Source of the DNA: Aphis gossypii
Lineage: Eukaryota; Arthropoda; Insecta; Hemiptera; Aphididae
Direction of reading: 5' to 3'
Length of the DNA stretch: 64,000 nt
Assembly (NCBI RefSeq): GCF_020184175.1
Contig: NC_065531.1
Coordinates: 41,561,213 to 41,625,212, forward strand
This document shows positions 14,001-27,300 of the stretch, one piece after another; position 1 is the stretch's first letter; every line of letters starts with the position of its first letter. Under the pieces are notes generated by a model, which saw only the letters and a program-made list of their open reading frames with translations, was not told the origin of the DNA and did not search any database. Both the position numbers and the translations under genes were made by a program.

Positions 14001-16981
14001 GTCCATGTCCATATAACCCTCTTCCTGGAATATCAATCATATCCTTATACTTACATTTTTTTTCTGTCGATCGTAATAATATCTCTTTAACTCTCTTTTT
14101 AATAGCAGTAAGAACAACATACATAAAGAAAAGTCGTATATATTAATATTTTAATATTTAATAACGATTTATCCCTAAACGATCTTTGTTTTTGTTCAAA
14201 AAACATTAACCATTTAGAAACTTGAAACATTCAGCAATTACTTACATTATTATTTTTTATACTTTAATAATTATTTCAATTGTTGTATGTTTATACTTTA
14301 TAAAATAACTTATATTTGACATTCGTAAGTATACGCCATGAACGACGAACCTTTTACATCGTTCTACGTTATAGCTATTAACGCGGTATTGATTTATAAA
14401 TGATATAAAATAAAATAGTTATAATAATAAAAATTAACTAAAAAATATTATCCTTTAATACATTATAGATATTTATAGATTATTGATACATAGAAGTCTC
14501 CGATTACAATCTTTTTTTCGAATATAATGACTTACCAATGAATTAACATTTTACACTTATTACAATTACAATTTACAATTATTTATTATTGTAGATAGTC
14601 AGATACTAGATAGCTACATTCAAAATGTATACTAAATAGCATAACCATTCCTCCAGTTTTAAATCCTACAAATGTATATACATTTTTGTACTTAAGTACA
14701 TAAACAATAAATACAAACATTATTTGTGTACCTATATATATAATAATATAATATACAAGATTGAATTAGAGTTTTCATTTTTTAAATTTGATTCTAGAAG
14801 ACGTGCTGATAATCTGAAAATAATAATAATTTTAGCATTACTAGAACCATTTTAATGAGTTAATTTATAACATTTTGTTCACAAATAAAAAATAATGCGA
14901 TTACTTGAAATTGAAAGACATAATAACACATTGTGTTATATGCATTGTAACAACATTTTTGTATCATATTAATAAATTGACTTATAAAGTAATAAATACA
15001 AATTAAATGTTCTCAGTTAAAGAGAACCAGTGGAAAATAACCCCATACCGACCTTTATAAAATAAATATTGACTTCAACACAAGTATAAAAGTTTTTAAT
15101 TATAAAAATAATTTGAGTACAATACATTATAAATATTCAACATCTTAAGAAAAACGTAAACAGTTTAACAGTGTATTATACAAATCTATATATATATATA
15201 TATTAATTTAGTCGTACAATACAATGTAATTTTCAACTGATTCTGAACATAATTTTAATTGAATCATTACACAAATGAAAATTTGATGCAGAATACCTTT
15301 GAAATTTAGACCAATTTATTATAAACTTATATATAAATATGAATAATAAAATGTCAATGAACTGAAACAAAAAGGTAAAAACACGTTAAAAATAGTGTTC
15401 CTAGAATAATTTAACCACAGCAATTTGTAAAATACAATCAAGGTTGTTACATAGAAAACACTTGTTATGAGTAGAGAATGTTTTCAGCATTCCATTACGA
15501 TTTCTTTTTCTCAAATCGTATCCAAGGTTTTAGTTTTTGCAACATAAATGTTAAGTCCATAATTCGTATTTTAATGCATCTATATGCGTAAAATTCAGTA
15601 GTAAAGTACATACATGGATACTGAAAACTAAAGATCCCGAGATAGTGAGATGTAACGCGAGTGACTACACGAGCGCGTCTTTCAAAAGATATAATAACTA
15701 CTATGAAAGGGGCGACGAACGAATGGCATCATGACTCAGTGTTGTATCCGAGGGGAACGACCCTTTGTATGGAACATTACTTACACACGGTGGCAATGTG
15801 GCTGATTATGCGAGGAGGGTTAAAAATTTAGCTCGATTTTACTCATGTAAAGTTGGTACTGTTATATTATACAGTAGGTGTAATATATATATGCTTCACA
15901 AATAGCTCCGTTTTTTCAGCACTGCCATTTTTTAATTTCAATACCAAACCTTAAAAGTGTTATGTACTTTTTTGTACGATTTTGTACGAAAAAAAATATA
16001 TATATTTGTTTATCTCTTCGAACACGAGAAAGTTTATTTTAGTATACGTGTGCAGGAGAAACGTTTCACCAATATACAACGGGAATTGTTGTAAAATGTA
16101 TGTTTTATTTCCTATATTGTTCTAGAAGTAATATCAGTTATATTGTTATTTAAAAAATTAATATTTGGTTGCCAAAGCGTGTTCCTCTATAAATTTAAAT
16201 GTAATCGTAAACAGACTTAAGTCACGAAGTGTGAATAATAAATGTTATATGAATTAACCTAAAATTACTGATATACCATCTAGTGTAAATAGTTCAAATA
16301 GTTATCTTCAAAAACGTAATTATTCAAATCTGTTGTACGTTCAAATGTTCATAAAATGATATGGAACTCTAATTGCATTGGAAAATTTTAAGTGATGAGT
16401 AATAGAAGGGGGAAGAGGATGGGGAAAAATTAAGAAAGTTTGAAGCTTTTAAAAAATATTTAAGTTTTTAAAGTTTATTTTTCTAAACCAAACTGTTTTT
16501 AATTAGATTAATAATACATTTATAGATAAATTATTAATGCATACATGCGTACATATTAATTACTAATAATAAGTTAGATGATTAAATTTTAATAAATGTA
16601 GGTATATTATATTTTAGAACATCAAAATAACAAACGCACAAATGCACAATACTGTACATTTTAAGAATAAGTCATTATTGATTTTTTGTATTTAATGTTA
16701 AAATAAATTGATTAGCTATCAAATTTGTATGTAAAAATATTATTTAGCGTTCTACATAGGATTTTTTGATATTTTAGTTTTAAAATAACTGATGAGCACT
16801 TAAAAAAAATAACCGCTGAGTGAATTAGGTATATTCCTAATTCGTGTATTCTATATAGATAAACACAAAAAATCGTGTTTTTTTAACTTTTTATAGTCGG
16901 AGTGATACCAGAAAAATGGCATTAAATTCACTCTAGCCACTGTAAATGAAAGTTGTGTAATACATATTCATCATATATTAT
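11051..16981. other. AT-rich DNA with minor islands, no firm gene
   Basis: Largely AT-rich with homopolymer T (13307-13324) and simple (ATT)n. There are two exceptions. A candidate exon at 13981-14124 is listed separately. A GC-richer patch at about 15590-15830 has two overlapping open plus-strand frames but no identifiable product. No tRNA-like or snRNA-like fold was noticed. Confidence 0.5.
13981..14124 (-). CDS. Weak candidate exon of unknown gene
   Basis: On the minus strand, a frame reading KKRVKEILLRSTEKK and then DIPGRGLYGHGLKIRGTM ends exactly at a canonical donor (ATG|GTAAGT, exon end 13981). A plausible acceptor is an AG near 14100 after a pyrimidine-rich stretch. The amino-acid composition is more protein-like than the surrounding AT-rich frames. 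I do not recognise a domain and no partner exon was found. It may be a real exon of an unknown gene or a relic of a mobile element. Confidence 0.25.
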
Positions 16982-17146
16982 CAAGGTCGTAACCGAAAAA
17001 ACTTTCGGGGGTGGGGGATCCAACATTTTTTTAAATATCTGATACCTACTGTACACTTGTCATTTTTATGTATAATTTACGTTGAATATTTCTACTTTAA
17101 AAAAAATAGGGGGGCTGGACCCCTGCACCCTCAAATTACGGCCTTG
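16982..17146. mobile_element. hAT-type MITE, CAAGGCCGTAAC family, copy 2
   Basis: A 165-bp element starting CAAGGTCGTAACC and ending TTACGGCCTTG. It is flanked on both sides by the identical 8-mer tatattat (16974-16981 and 17147-17154), a perfect 8-bp target duplication although in AT-rich DNA. The internal sequence resembles copy 1 at 5460, including 'ggatccaacattttttt' and a G-rich block near the right end. It is non-coding. Confidence 0.85.
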
Positions 17147-17637
17147 TATATTATATTATTATGTTTGTACATTGTAGTTTTAAAAATGATATTGGTCATG
17201 GTTTAATAGTTAGTGCACTGTATATATCTACGATCTACCATAGATGTGTGCATATAAGGCGTATGCCACAGAACATTTCTTCGGATTAATTTTGTATTTC
17301 ATTGTAATAATACGAGTTAAGAATTTGTTACAAGTGCGCCGCTGTTATTAGTGCCTACTAATTATTTTGTTTTAATTTCAGTACGTTGGAAGTTATATAA
17401 ATGTAAGTTCCTCGTAACCAAAGTTTAAAGAGATAGCAAGGTTTTAAAAGCCCAATAAACACAAAACGAAGAATGTACCTATATTGTTTATAGTGTTTTT
17501 AGTCCAGCTAATAGCTAATATACAGCTGTCTACCACTTAACATATACTACTGCGTTGATGTTGCCTATCTTACGATTCTTAGTAATTTATTACGTTGAAA
17601 AGCAATATTTATAATATTATTATCATAATATATATAA

Positions 17638-17855
17638 CAGAGCCACAGAGGTGGTCAACGAAAGGAGATTCGCGAGCAACCAAATATATTAATAAATATG
17701 AAAGAGCCAAAATGTAAAAAAAAGGGTCATATTATTATATAATACAATAAATTCATATTAAAAAATTTTTTTGTAAAAATGTTACGATAAGATGCGAGCC
17801 GCAAGTCCATGACGCGAGCCACATGTGGCTCGTGAGCCGCGGTTGGCCACCCCTG
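17638..17855. mobile_element. hAT-type non-autonomous element
   Basis: A 218-bp element. Its right end, read inward, is CAGGGGTGGCCAACCGCGG; its left end is CAGAGCCACAGAGGTGGTCAACG. These match apart from an 8-bp extra block at the left (a repeat of CAGAG). The flanking 8-mers are identical (atatataa at 17630-17637 and 17856-17863). The CAGRGGTGG..CAAC terminus is typical of hAT elements. A GC-rich stem near the right end has 'cgagccacatgtggctcg'. Confidence 0.75.
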
Positions 17856-18019
17856 ATATATAAATATTTTTTAATGATCTTTCATAAATTATGAACATCA
17901 GCTGCTCAGGCCATTAGTTTGACTTGACTTAAAATTGGTGTACAAAGAATGGTTACATTTTGATATTTTGTGGCTTAAATTAAGTTGTATAGCAGTGTTT
18001 TTTTTAAAAATTGTATAAT

Positions 18020-18300
18020 GTTGGTAATTGATGTAAGCCTGGTCTGAGTGTTTCTCCAATGTGTTGTAAATATGGTGTTTTTTCCAAGTCTTCGTATTTT
18101 TGGTGTTCAGTGATTATATGTTTGACTGGGAAGGGTTATGTGTGATGAACGTAGGCCCTATTCGTAGTCTATTTAGTATACCTACTCATAGTTTCTTCTT
18201 TCCTCTTAAGTCTTGAGTTATGCCATCATAGCTAACTGAATGTTGTATTTTATTTGGTTTAACTTTGCATTCTGCTTTGCCCATTGTTTGTGTCATTGGT
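18020..18300 (-). mobile_element. Decayed non-LTR retrotransposon 3' fragment
   Basis: Read on the minus strand and allowing frame changes, the segment gives EERRNYE, then LNRLRIGPTFITHNP, then KHIITEHQKYEDLEKT and HIGETLRPGLH. The RLRIGxTxxTH block and the following KHIIxE..KY block are the hallmark of the C-terminal region, after RNase H, in jockey/CR1-type retrotransposon polyproteins. Stops and frameshifts show it is dead. No LTRs or intact reverse transcriptase are seen. Confidence 0.7.
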
Positions 18301-18793
18301 GGTTAAGAATTTTATTCGTATGTTATTTTATGTTTTCATATGTGTATATATTGAGAATTGGTGAGACGTTAGAGGTGAATTTATATTATATTATCGTTTA
18401 TTCTAAGTAAATTTTATATTCGGTTTAGTATGTTGCATTTATGTATACAATTAATACATTTGATTAATATAATTATACATATGTGTAGATTGTTCAAATT
18501 AAATGCATTAATAAAATTGGAAATTTGTACAGTTATACTAAAAAAGCCATTGACCCAGGGGCCAGGATATTATTCTTACAAATTATATTATATTAATAAT
18601 AAATAATGAATACCGTGTATCAATAACATTTTCATAGCAACATTTAACTTAAATAAAAACAATTTCAAATTAATTAATTTAATGTTCCAAAAAACTATTT
18701 ATTATTTAATTGTTGACAGTATTGTTTATAGTTACTAAGTTTAAGTTAAAACTTAAAAATGAATAATACATTTTAAGACGACATAACTGTTGG

Positions 18794-19652
18794 CAGGCAC
18801 GGATGCATAGGCGGGCTCAGATAAAAAAAATTGGTGAATTGGTTATAAGTAATAACCTCTTCTATTTTAGTTTATTAATGTAAAATACATTTTTTAATTA
18901 TTAAGTTATGTTCAAATAAAATATTATTTATATAAAAATGATATTAGTCGATTATATTATAAGTTATAATGAATTCAAAACGAACTGCTATTTAGATACA
19001 AATAAATTCAGAATTAGAATAAAAAATTAAATGTCTACTATGAGAAAAAAATCATCAATAAAAATGTATTCTACTATGCAGGTTAGAACTACAGAACTTT
19101 TATCTAATAATTTTGTATTCTTTAAATATTACAACTATAATTGAATTGTGTACTTTTAACTAAAATAATGGTAAATTTATCAATAGTTTTCTAAAAAGAA
19201 ATTTCAATATCTTTATGGATATTCAGAAGTCTAATAAATCTGTATTTTCCTATTAGTGATTTCAAGTATGATTTTATCTCATAAAGAAAAAAACACTTTT
19301 GTGATATATTTTATATTATATTTGTCATTGATATGATATAAATAATATCAAGCAATTCTTTAATTGTTAAATGTTTAGACACATTGACAAATATTTAGAG
19401 TAGTTTTAGCTAAATAAAATTAAAATTATTTCTACAAAATGATTACTTTGTACCTCACCTTGAACTTCTACAATAAGTCAATAATAATAAGATCACTACA
19501 ACATATTAAATTTGTTAATTTAGCCAATTCAACATTTTTTTCAATATCTTTGTCATAGTGTAATAATTTAACAAATACATAAGTATTTTAAGAAAAAAAT
19601 TATTTTATCAGCAGTGTCTGAGCACCAGAATCTCCCTCTGAATCTGCGCCTG
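18794..19652. mobile_element. hAT-type non-autonomous transposon (859 bp)
   Basis: The left end is CAGGCACGGATGCATAGG and the right end, inverted, is CAGGCGCAGATTCAGAGG. The same 8-mer, actgttgg, occurs immediately outside both ends (18786-18793 and 19653-19660). A non-AT 8-bp duplication plus CAGG-type inverted ends is strong evidence for hAT transposition. The interior is AT-rich with no transposase frame, so it must have been moved by an enzyme made elsewhere. Confidence 0.9.
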
Positions 19653-21317
19653 ACTGTTGGAATTATTTCTATAAATACACACATAGAAAAAAATAAAATA
19701 AAATGCTTTACTAATTGATAAGACAAAATAATATCTTTGTATTAGATAACATTTCTTTAGTTTTTGCAAACATTAACTCAAGCCTAATTATTAAATTAGA
19801 AAAAAATAATCTCTTAACGTTAAGGTACAGTTGTAGCTATTTGCTACTTTTAACTTAAGCTTTAATACACTAATATATTACATCATCAATACTCTTACAC
19901 TTAGTAGAATTATCAATAATTAATATTATTCAATCAATGGTATTAAGCTAAATATAATACATATTATATATTATTTAATCAATTTAAATAAATATATTTA
20001 TTATGGATTTATTTGTACAACTAATTTTCCTTCGCAATTTGAAATTTTATTTCAAAAAAATGTTATTAAATAAACACATAACTGCTATTAAGTTGTTTTT
20101 ATATTAAGTGCTTTTTATGTAAATATTGAGGATTATTCATAAATAAGTAAAAAAAAAAAAAATATATATATATATATATAAATTGATATTCATAAGGTTT
20201 ATAATATTATGAAAACATTTTTAAGTGGCTGTATAAACTATCAATTTTAATGAGTATGAAAAAAATAAAAAATTGAGTAATATAGTAATCTAAAATCAAT
20301 AACAAAGAAATGCCCAATAAATAACACAATTACATACTCTATGAACATTTATTTAATCGTATCAAAATATGATACACATTACACAGTAAAATTAAAACTT
20401 TAGGAAAAGCAGGTAAAATATTTAAATATCATATAAAAAACAGTCAGTTTAACTTTTTTCTTTTCTTTTTTTTAAATATACAAATTAACAGAAAAAAAAA
20501 ACATTTTGTTTTGAATAATATTATGTTTCATGATTTTATTTTGTAGAAGTGAATAAAAAAAAACCCCTATCGGTCAAACAAAACTTAAATATTACTTTCC
20601 TCGTACATAATTACCCTAATAAATATTCAATCTTTAAGCATTATTTTTTTTATTATTTTTTTATTTTTTATCAATTTCATTAACCATATGAATACTAATA
20701 ACCAGACACGCGTGATTTATAATAATATATACACATACATAATATGTCATTAAAATTTGACGAGACAAAATTCAGTATCTATTTAAAATTCTAAAAACAT
20801 CTACAAATTTTTACATTCATGAAATTTGAGGTAATAAATCGCAATTTGTTTTCTTATCAACTGATATTTAAACTCCCTAAAAAAAAAAAAAATCACTTAA
20901 AACAAATTAGGTATTTATAAATATAAACATTATTCTATACAGTTTCTTTACAAATATATTTTTTTAAAGTTATGGACGATTGGTTTTGAATTTGTCTATT
21001 AATTGTTCATAATTTTTACTTGTTGTATCATTTAGAAAAAAAATTATTTAGTACAGATTAAATTATATGATTCTACATTATTTAAAGAAGATTCTATCTT
21101 TATAATTAATCAATATTAATATTGCACCCTAAAATATAACTGACCATATTTGTTGATAAATCTATTTTTATAAATTTATATGTATTAATATATATATGTA
21201 TATATATATATTATGCGTTATATAAATATATAATATACATATTTAAAAAAAAAATTCAAACAATGGTGGGGATTATTATTTATATCACAAATTATTCATA
21301 TCCTCAGGAGCTGTTTT
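19653..21317. other. AT-rich 3' flank of midnolin
   Basis: Downstream of the midnolin stop codon on the minus strand. It is AT-rich with A- and T-homopolymers and an (AT)n tract at 20162-20180. It probably includes the midnolin 3' UTR, but I could not fix a single poly(A) site. Confidence 0.5.
20162..20180. repeat. (AT)n microsatellite
   Basis: A short perfect AT dinucleotide repeat directly after a poly-A run. Confidence 0.8.
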
Positions 21318-24300
21318 TCAAACAACAACTTGTTCAGGAGGTAATGTTGGATCTGCAGGAGGATCTGATGGAGCAACACTCTGTGTTTCTGACTTTGCGG
21401 ACCACTGTGTCCCTGCTTTAGTTTTATCATAAGGCACGTTGCGACCAGCCCTACGTCTTTCACGTTTCTCTTCCATAATCAAACGTAACCGTTCCATTTT
21501 TCCACGGGTAGCTGCATTTTCTTTAGTCTCACTCTCTATAAAAAAAATATTACTTAATAAATTATATATTCAAGTTTTTATGCTATAAATGGGACATTTT
21601 ATCAATTTCTTACCGGTATTATCAGAATTAGTAGATGTTTGAGCGGACATACTGTTTGCGGTAGAAAATGGAGTAGCTGCTTGGGCAGCAGCAGCAGCAG
21701 GAGAAAGTGTAGTGGCGGTACAGACAGCAGGTGTGCCTGATCTAGCAGCAGCTCTGTACTGTGGTGTAGCACACAGTAAATCATTGAGTATGTGTATGAT
21801 GGTACTAATGTCACGTTTTGGACGGCCGAAGCGATCTTGCAAGGCTGGATTTAAGGTGCCTATAACAATAAATAAAGCTAGTTAGTAATACATATTCTGT
21901 TTCATACATTTATTGTATGAAAAAATACAATTTTTTTTTTAATATTGAAGGTAGTTCAAAATTGTTGGTGCAACCCATGAAGTTAATGGCAGACATATAA
22001 GTAGTTCTATGTTTTCAGCCAAGAAGCCTTAGGCTAACTTAACTGTAGGAAACCATGGAAGATATGCATAAAGCCTTAGTAAGTATTTGAAAATGAACAT
22101 GAAATTTACCAGAAAACGTTCCAGAGTAAACGCCTTTGCCGTGATGTTGCATGCTTTCGATTATCGCACCTGGTCTTCGTTTGAACCCAATGTGCATCTG
22201 AAAAAATAACAAAAAATACATTAAATAAGCAAACAATTTTTGTAAAACAGTTTAAGAAAAATCCATAATTTACTAAATATTTTTTAAACAATTTAAAATA
22301 AACTGAATAAAATTTTAATACAAATATAGAATCGGCAATTCTGAAGTATACATTATACCTAAATTATAAATTATAATTTAAGATAAATAATAAATTCATA
22401 GAATTACATAATATGATATGTAAATTATTATATGATCAAAAAAAATGATACCTTGATACCTTTAATTTATAAAGAGTAAATACAAAAAAACGACTTGTGA
22501 TTTTTTAATTATCTACCGTGAGGTTTTACTCGGTTTTTGGCTTTAGAGTATAGGTAATAGGTATGGACAGTTTTAACTTGGACAAATATTAATCAATATG
22601 AATAAGCAAATGAAAAACAAATAAAATTATGAAACACGAATAAGAAGTTCCGGATAGACGTTGTATACGTCAGCTTCAGTTCAACAAAAGTTAACAAAAA
22701 AATAAATAAATAATATTACATAAACATAGGCGCTTGCAGAAATTTTTCTGGGAGGGGCAATGTTAGGATTTGTTATATAATAAATAGTAATTTATTTTTA
22801 AACATTCAATTTAAAATATTTTTTTTGAAAAGCCAGGGGGGAATTCCCCAACTTGCCCCCCCCTTCCGGGCGCCTATGAACATAAAGTCATAAAATATGT
22901 TTTATAGTATACCCCTCCACACAGTTAAGTAAAGGACATTTTGCAGGGAAGAGTAACCACAGAATAGATTAAAACGTCCAAGAAACATCATTTTGTATCG
23001 CCTAAGAAACGTCATCGGAACGCGATCACCAATGACACGTAAAAGAATCAAGAATGTAGCAACACATTTACATACTTTGTGTAATATTACAATAATTGGC
23101 GTGCCGAACTTGACATTTTTCAGAGGCTAGTATAATATTCCACCCACTCACCCGCAAAACCGGTAAAACCCGATAAAGGCATTTACTGTCATATTTTTAA
23201 CTGCCCGTCGAAGTAAACATTAAAATACTAGTTAATACTAAATCGGTCACTACCTACCTACCAGCCTATCAACCCACCGACCCTTTGAAAAACTCACGAG
23301 GTTGCCGCAATCGATTACCCTCCCCCCCACGTATAAATTATGATATTATTATTATACTATAATAACACACACGCTGCGCGATACCAGTTGTGATGTTATG
23401 CTAACATTTTATATTCTAATCGGCGCGATGGCGGTGGGCCATTAGTGGTGTGTTGTATGTATGTGTGTGTGTGTGTGTAAAAAGCAACGACCTGCCTCAA
23501 AATTGGCAGCCGCCCAACGACGCACTGGCGGCTGCGTCCGTTGATGCACAACGCGCGGGGTGGCGGCGGCGGCGGCGGCGGCGCTCGGAGCCCGGAGGAC
23601 GTCGTCGTCGGCTGCTGCGGCGGCGTCCGGGCCCCTTAACCGACGGTGGGAGGGGGTGCTGACGGTACGCGCCCCACGGACAGATAGGGGGACAAACGCG
23701 AGAGAGTGAGAGAGCGTGATCAATATATACAGTCGAGGGGGGCTGCGTCGAAAGCGGTGGCCCCGCCGGGCAGGACGACCGAATCGATTGGTGCGGTGGC
23801 GGCGACGCCCGGCGCACGGCCGAAAAAAAAAAAAGGAAAAGAGAAACCTCTCCTTTGCCGGTTACCACACGGCACGCGGTGCGACCACCCTTGGCAACGA
23901 GTTTTTCGTCTCCGGGTAAACAACCGCGTCCCACCGAAAATGCACGAGGGCGGCGAAATACACATTATTACTACAACGCACAGATGTATGCGCGCCCGCA
24001 ACGATTAATACGCCGTAGACGTGTGGGTGTCGACCAGCGGGCCTCCAACTGACGCAACGGCGGGCTCCCACATTTCGTGTAAATGGTGTGTGCGACGAGT
24101 ATTATATTACGAGGGACGCGTAGGAGTACGTAATAATGGTAATAATAATGTGAGAGAGTACTCACGGAGGTAGGCAGATAGGTAGGTAGGTAGGTAGAGA
24201 AGAGATTCGGTCGAGAATAGTTTGTACCTATTCGTATATATAGTTGAGTAGTACGCATGTAACAATAATATACAATAATAATTAATAATATTCGAGTGCA

Positions 24301-27300
24301 ACGACGGGATTCGATATCAATGCGGCATAGTGGCGGCAAAGAAGTTTAAAAAAAATAATAATAATAATAATAAATCGTATTTATATTTTATCGTGCCCCC
24401 GCCAACGGGTCACTGGTGAATATAAATCACGCTGCAAGGAGGAGGGGACTCCTAGCACACACACTCCAGAATGCACCATCGGAACACACGAAATTAAAAT
24501 GTCACCGTGTATTTACAGTAACAAGAAAATAAAATATAACACGCGTGCAGACCAACGATCTTAAGATGAATACATAAATGTTAAAAATGTATGCACGTAG
24601 CACGTTACATTATAATATTATTATTATAATTCCTTTTCTCTTGGAGAGTGAATAGTTATTATATTATGGTATACGGAGAAGGAGTAAGAGAAGTTATGGC
24701 CTGAAAATACTGACGAGATGTGACGGACTGTTAAAAAATTATTACACAAAATACGGATTCACTGTGCCTACTGAAAGATGTTCAACGAGTTGTAGGTTAC
24801 ATTCTAAGACCAGATGGTTTCCCAGAGAGGTTAACCTTATTTAACTATTATTTCCAAAACTCGTTTTAGCTATATATTCAGCAATATGGGTGTTTTAAAA
24901 ATACATTTTAGCAAATACAGCAGCAGTATTAAATTGTAAAATAAAACAAGGATTTATTAACTGATTACGATATGTATAATAATTATTGTCAAAGTGAAAG
25001 TATTACCAAACTGTAAATGAATGCCTACAATGTGTATAATATGCAATATGTATAAATGTATAATATACAATACACTATCAATTTTATTGCTGAAAACTAC
25101 ATTGATTTTTAAATACAATTCCAAAATCTATTTAATTTATAATTTAAAAATACCAACTCCATTTTAATAAATATTATGAAATGTCTGAATGTTAAATACA
25201 TTTTGTTTATTAAGGCCATAAAAAAAAGGTTCAGATTATTAATTTCTATTAAATACATAGGTAATAGGATTAATAATCCATAAGATGAAGCGGGAGTAGC
25301 CATTAAATAGAATTAGTTTGAAATGAAACCCTTCTTGTAGCATTCCATTTTTGAACCGATTTATAATTTCCGCCTATCATAAAAACACAGATAATTGCTG
25401 AGTTGAATTATTTTTGGTTAGTAGATATTATATCACTTATAAAAATGTATTTCATTTAACTGGTGTATTTGTTTATGTATAGTATATACTTTTATACGTA
25501 TTGTCGTGATGTAAGAACTATAAAAATATTTTAAATTATGAAATTCAACAATAAAAGTTCCTTTTCTTTAAAACATTTACTATATGAATTCTAATAGTAA
25601 ATTAATATATATTAAATTTAATAATGAATATCGAAACACGGGTAATCGACATATAATTTATACTATTCAATTGATAAAATAATATAAGAATTTAATCAAT
25701 TTTTATTTGTAGTTTTGAAAAATAACACAGTCAAAAGATAAGAAAAATATTTAAAGGAAATCAATGCCAAATATTAATTAATTATTAAATTAAAAATAAT
25801 GTTTCAAAATCAACAATCAAGGAATTAAATTTATTAAATTTAAACATTAATTTAGGAAACTATACACGTTCAAAGATCTAAAAGATAGTTTCAAATAATA
25901 TATTGTCGTACCTACAAACAATATATTGTAAATGAATACATTGGTTTCAACACTAACTTTGAAACGTCTAATTACATATGTAAGAAAAATAAAATATCGG
26001 GAAAATAATTATATAGTATTCACATAATTAGTTTTTGAAAAGGAACAATAAAAGTACAACTTTATTTTAATTAATAAGATAAGTATAGTAAAGTATAGTA
26101 TATGTTTAAAATACTTAGGACATAATAAGGTAGAATATATTGTTAAAAATCTTTGGAACTTTTTTACATTAAATTTTAAAAAATCAACAAGTAGCTTAGA
26201 TAAATTCATTACAATGTTGTGTTACATAAATGTATTACAAAAAACAGCTGTAATAATAATATATTGTCTTGTAATATTATTTATGTTTGTAATAGCGTTA
26301 GTTAATATTTGAACAATAAAAATATAACAAAATATTTGTTAACATATAAAAAATTATAATATTATGTACTATTTATTAATATTTTTTACCTAACCTATTA
26401 TACATACACGGGGAATGGGGATATACTATGATCTATGAATATTATTATTTACGTATTAGAAAAATCAAATTATAATAAGGCAACAGAGAACGATCCATCA
26501 TTAACTCACACTTTATTAGTTATATTACTTAGAACTTATAAATATTGGTTAATTTAAAATAAAATATAAAGTGTCTGTTGTTTATTCATGCCTTGCTATA
26601 TATAGATTAGATAAGGTCGACTCACAAATGAATTAATTTTTATACAAAAATAAATCACAAAAACGACGTAGTTATTAAGTTTTTAATGACCAACAATTTA
26701 AATTTAATACATTTTTATAGTGTTAAAATATAATATCTGGTGCATAATTAATTTCACGAGACAAAGAAAACATATTGCGTTTTTTTTAATCATACTTAAT
26801 GAATTACATGAAAACAAATATATTCATTAATGCAATATGCAAACAAACACATGCATACACACTAATAATTGATTGCATTTTAGTATTTTTAATAGAGCAA
26901 TTTTAGTATTGATGTGGTTCTAAAATCATTTAACTTGAAACTATGGCGAATAAAACATAAAGAAATCATAATAAGAGTTCAAAATCTAAAGTAGTTCATT
27001 ATACTTTAAATATAAATAAGTATTTTTCTTAATACAAAACGTATTATATTTGTATTTTGGACCTTCATAGTTATAATTAATAAAATAATAAAATAACTAC
27101 CTAGGTATTTACTGGGAAAAATAGATTTGAATTATTTTTATTCTATTAGTATTTATTATAATTTTATAATAACTGTGGATTGTGATGGTATGGCTATCAT
27201 TAACTGGCAACGTGGTATATCATTTTATACTAAATAATATTAGTATTCTAACATTTCTAACAGTTAAAACGTTTAGTTACTTATACAATTTTATATACGT

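Larger units (their letters stand above)
23400..24480. promoter_or_regulatory. CpG-rich island inside midnolin intron 4
   Basis: About 1 kb of GC- and CpG-rich DNA lies 1.2-2.2 kb upstream of midnolin exon 5. It contains (GT)n at 23462-23478, GGC-type triplet runs near 23560-23585 and (GGTA)n at 24181-24197. Both strands show many overlapping open frames, as expected from composition alone, and none has a recognisable domain. It may be an internal promoter or enhancer. Confidence 0.4.

Noticed and set aside
23442..24339. Multiple 60-145 codon frames in the intronic GC-rich island
   Set aside because: All frames on both strands are open because of composition; low-complexity products and no splice-supported structure.
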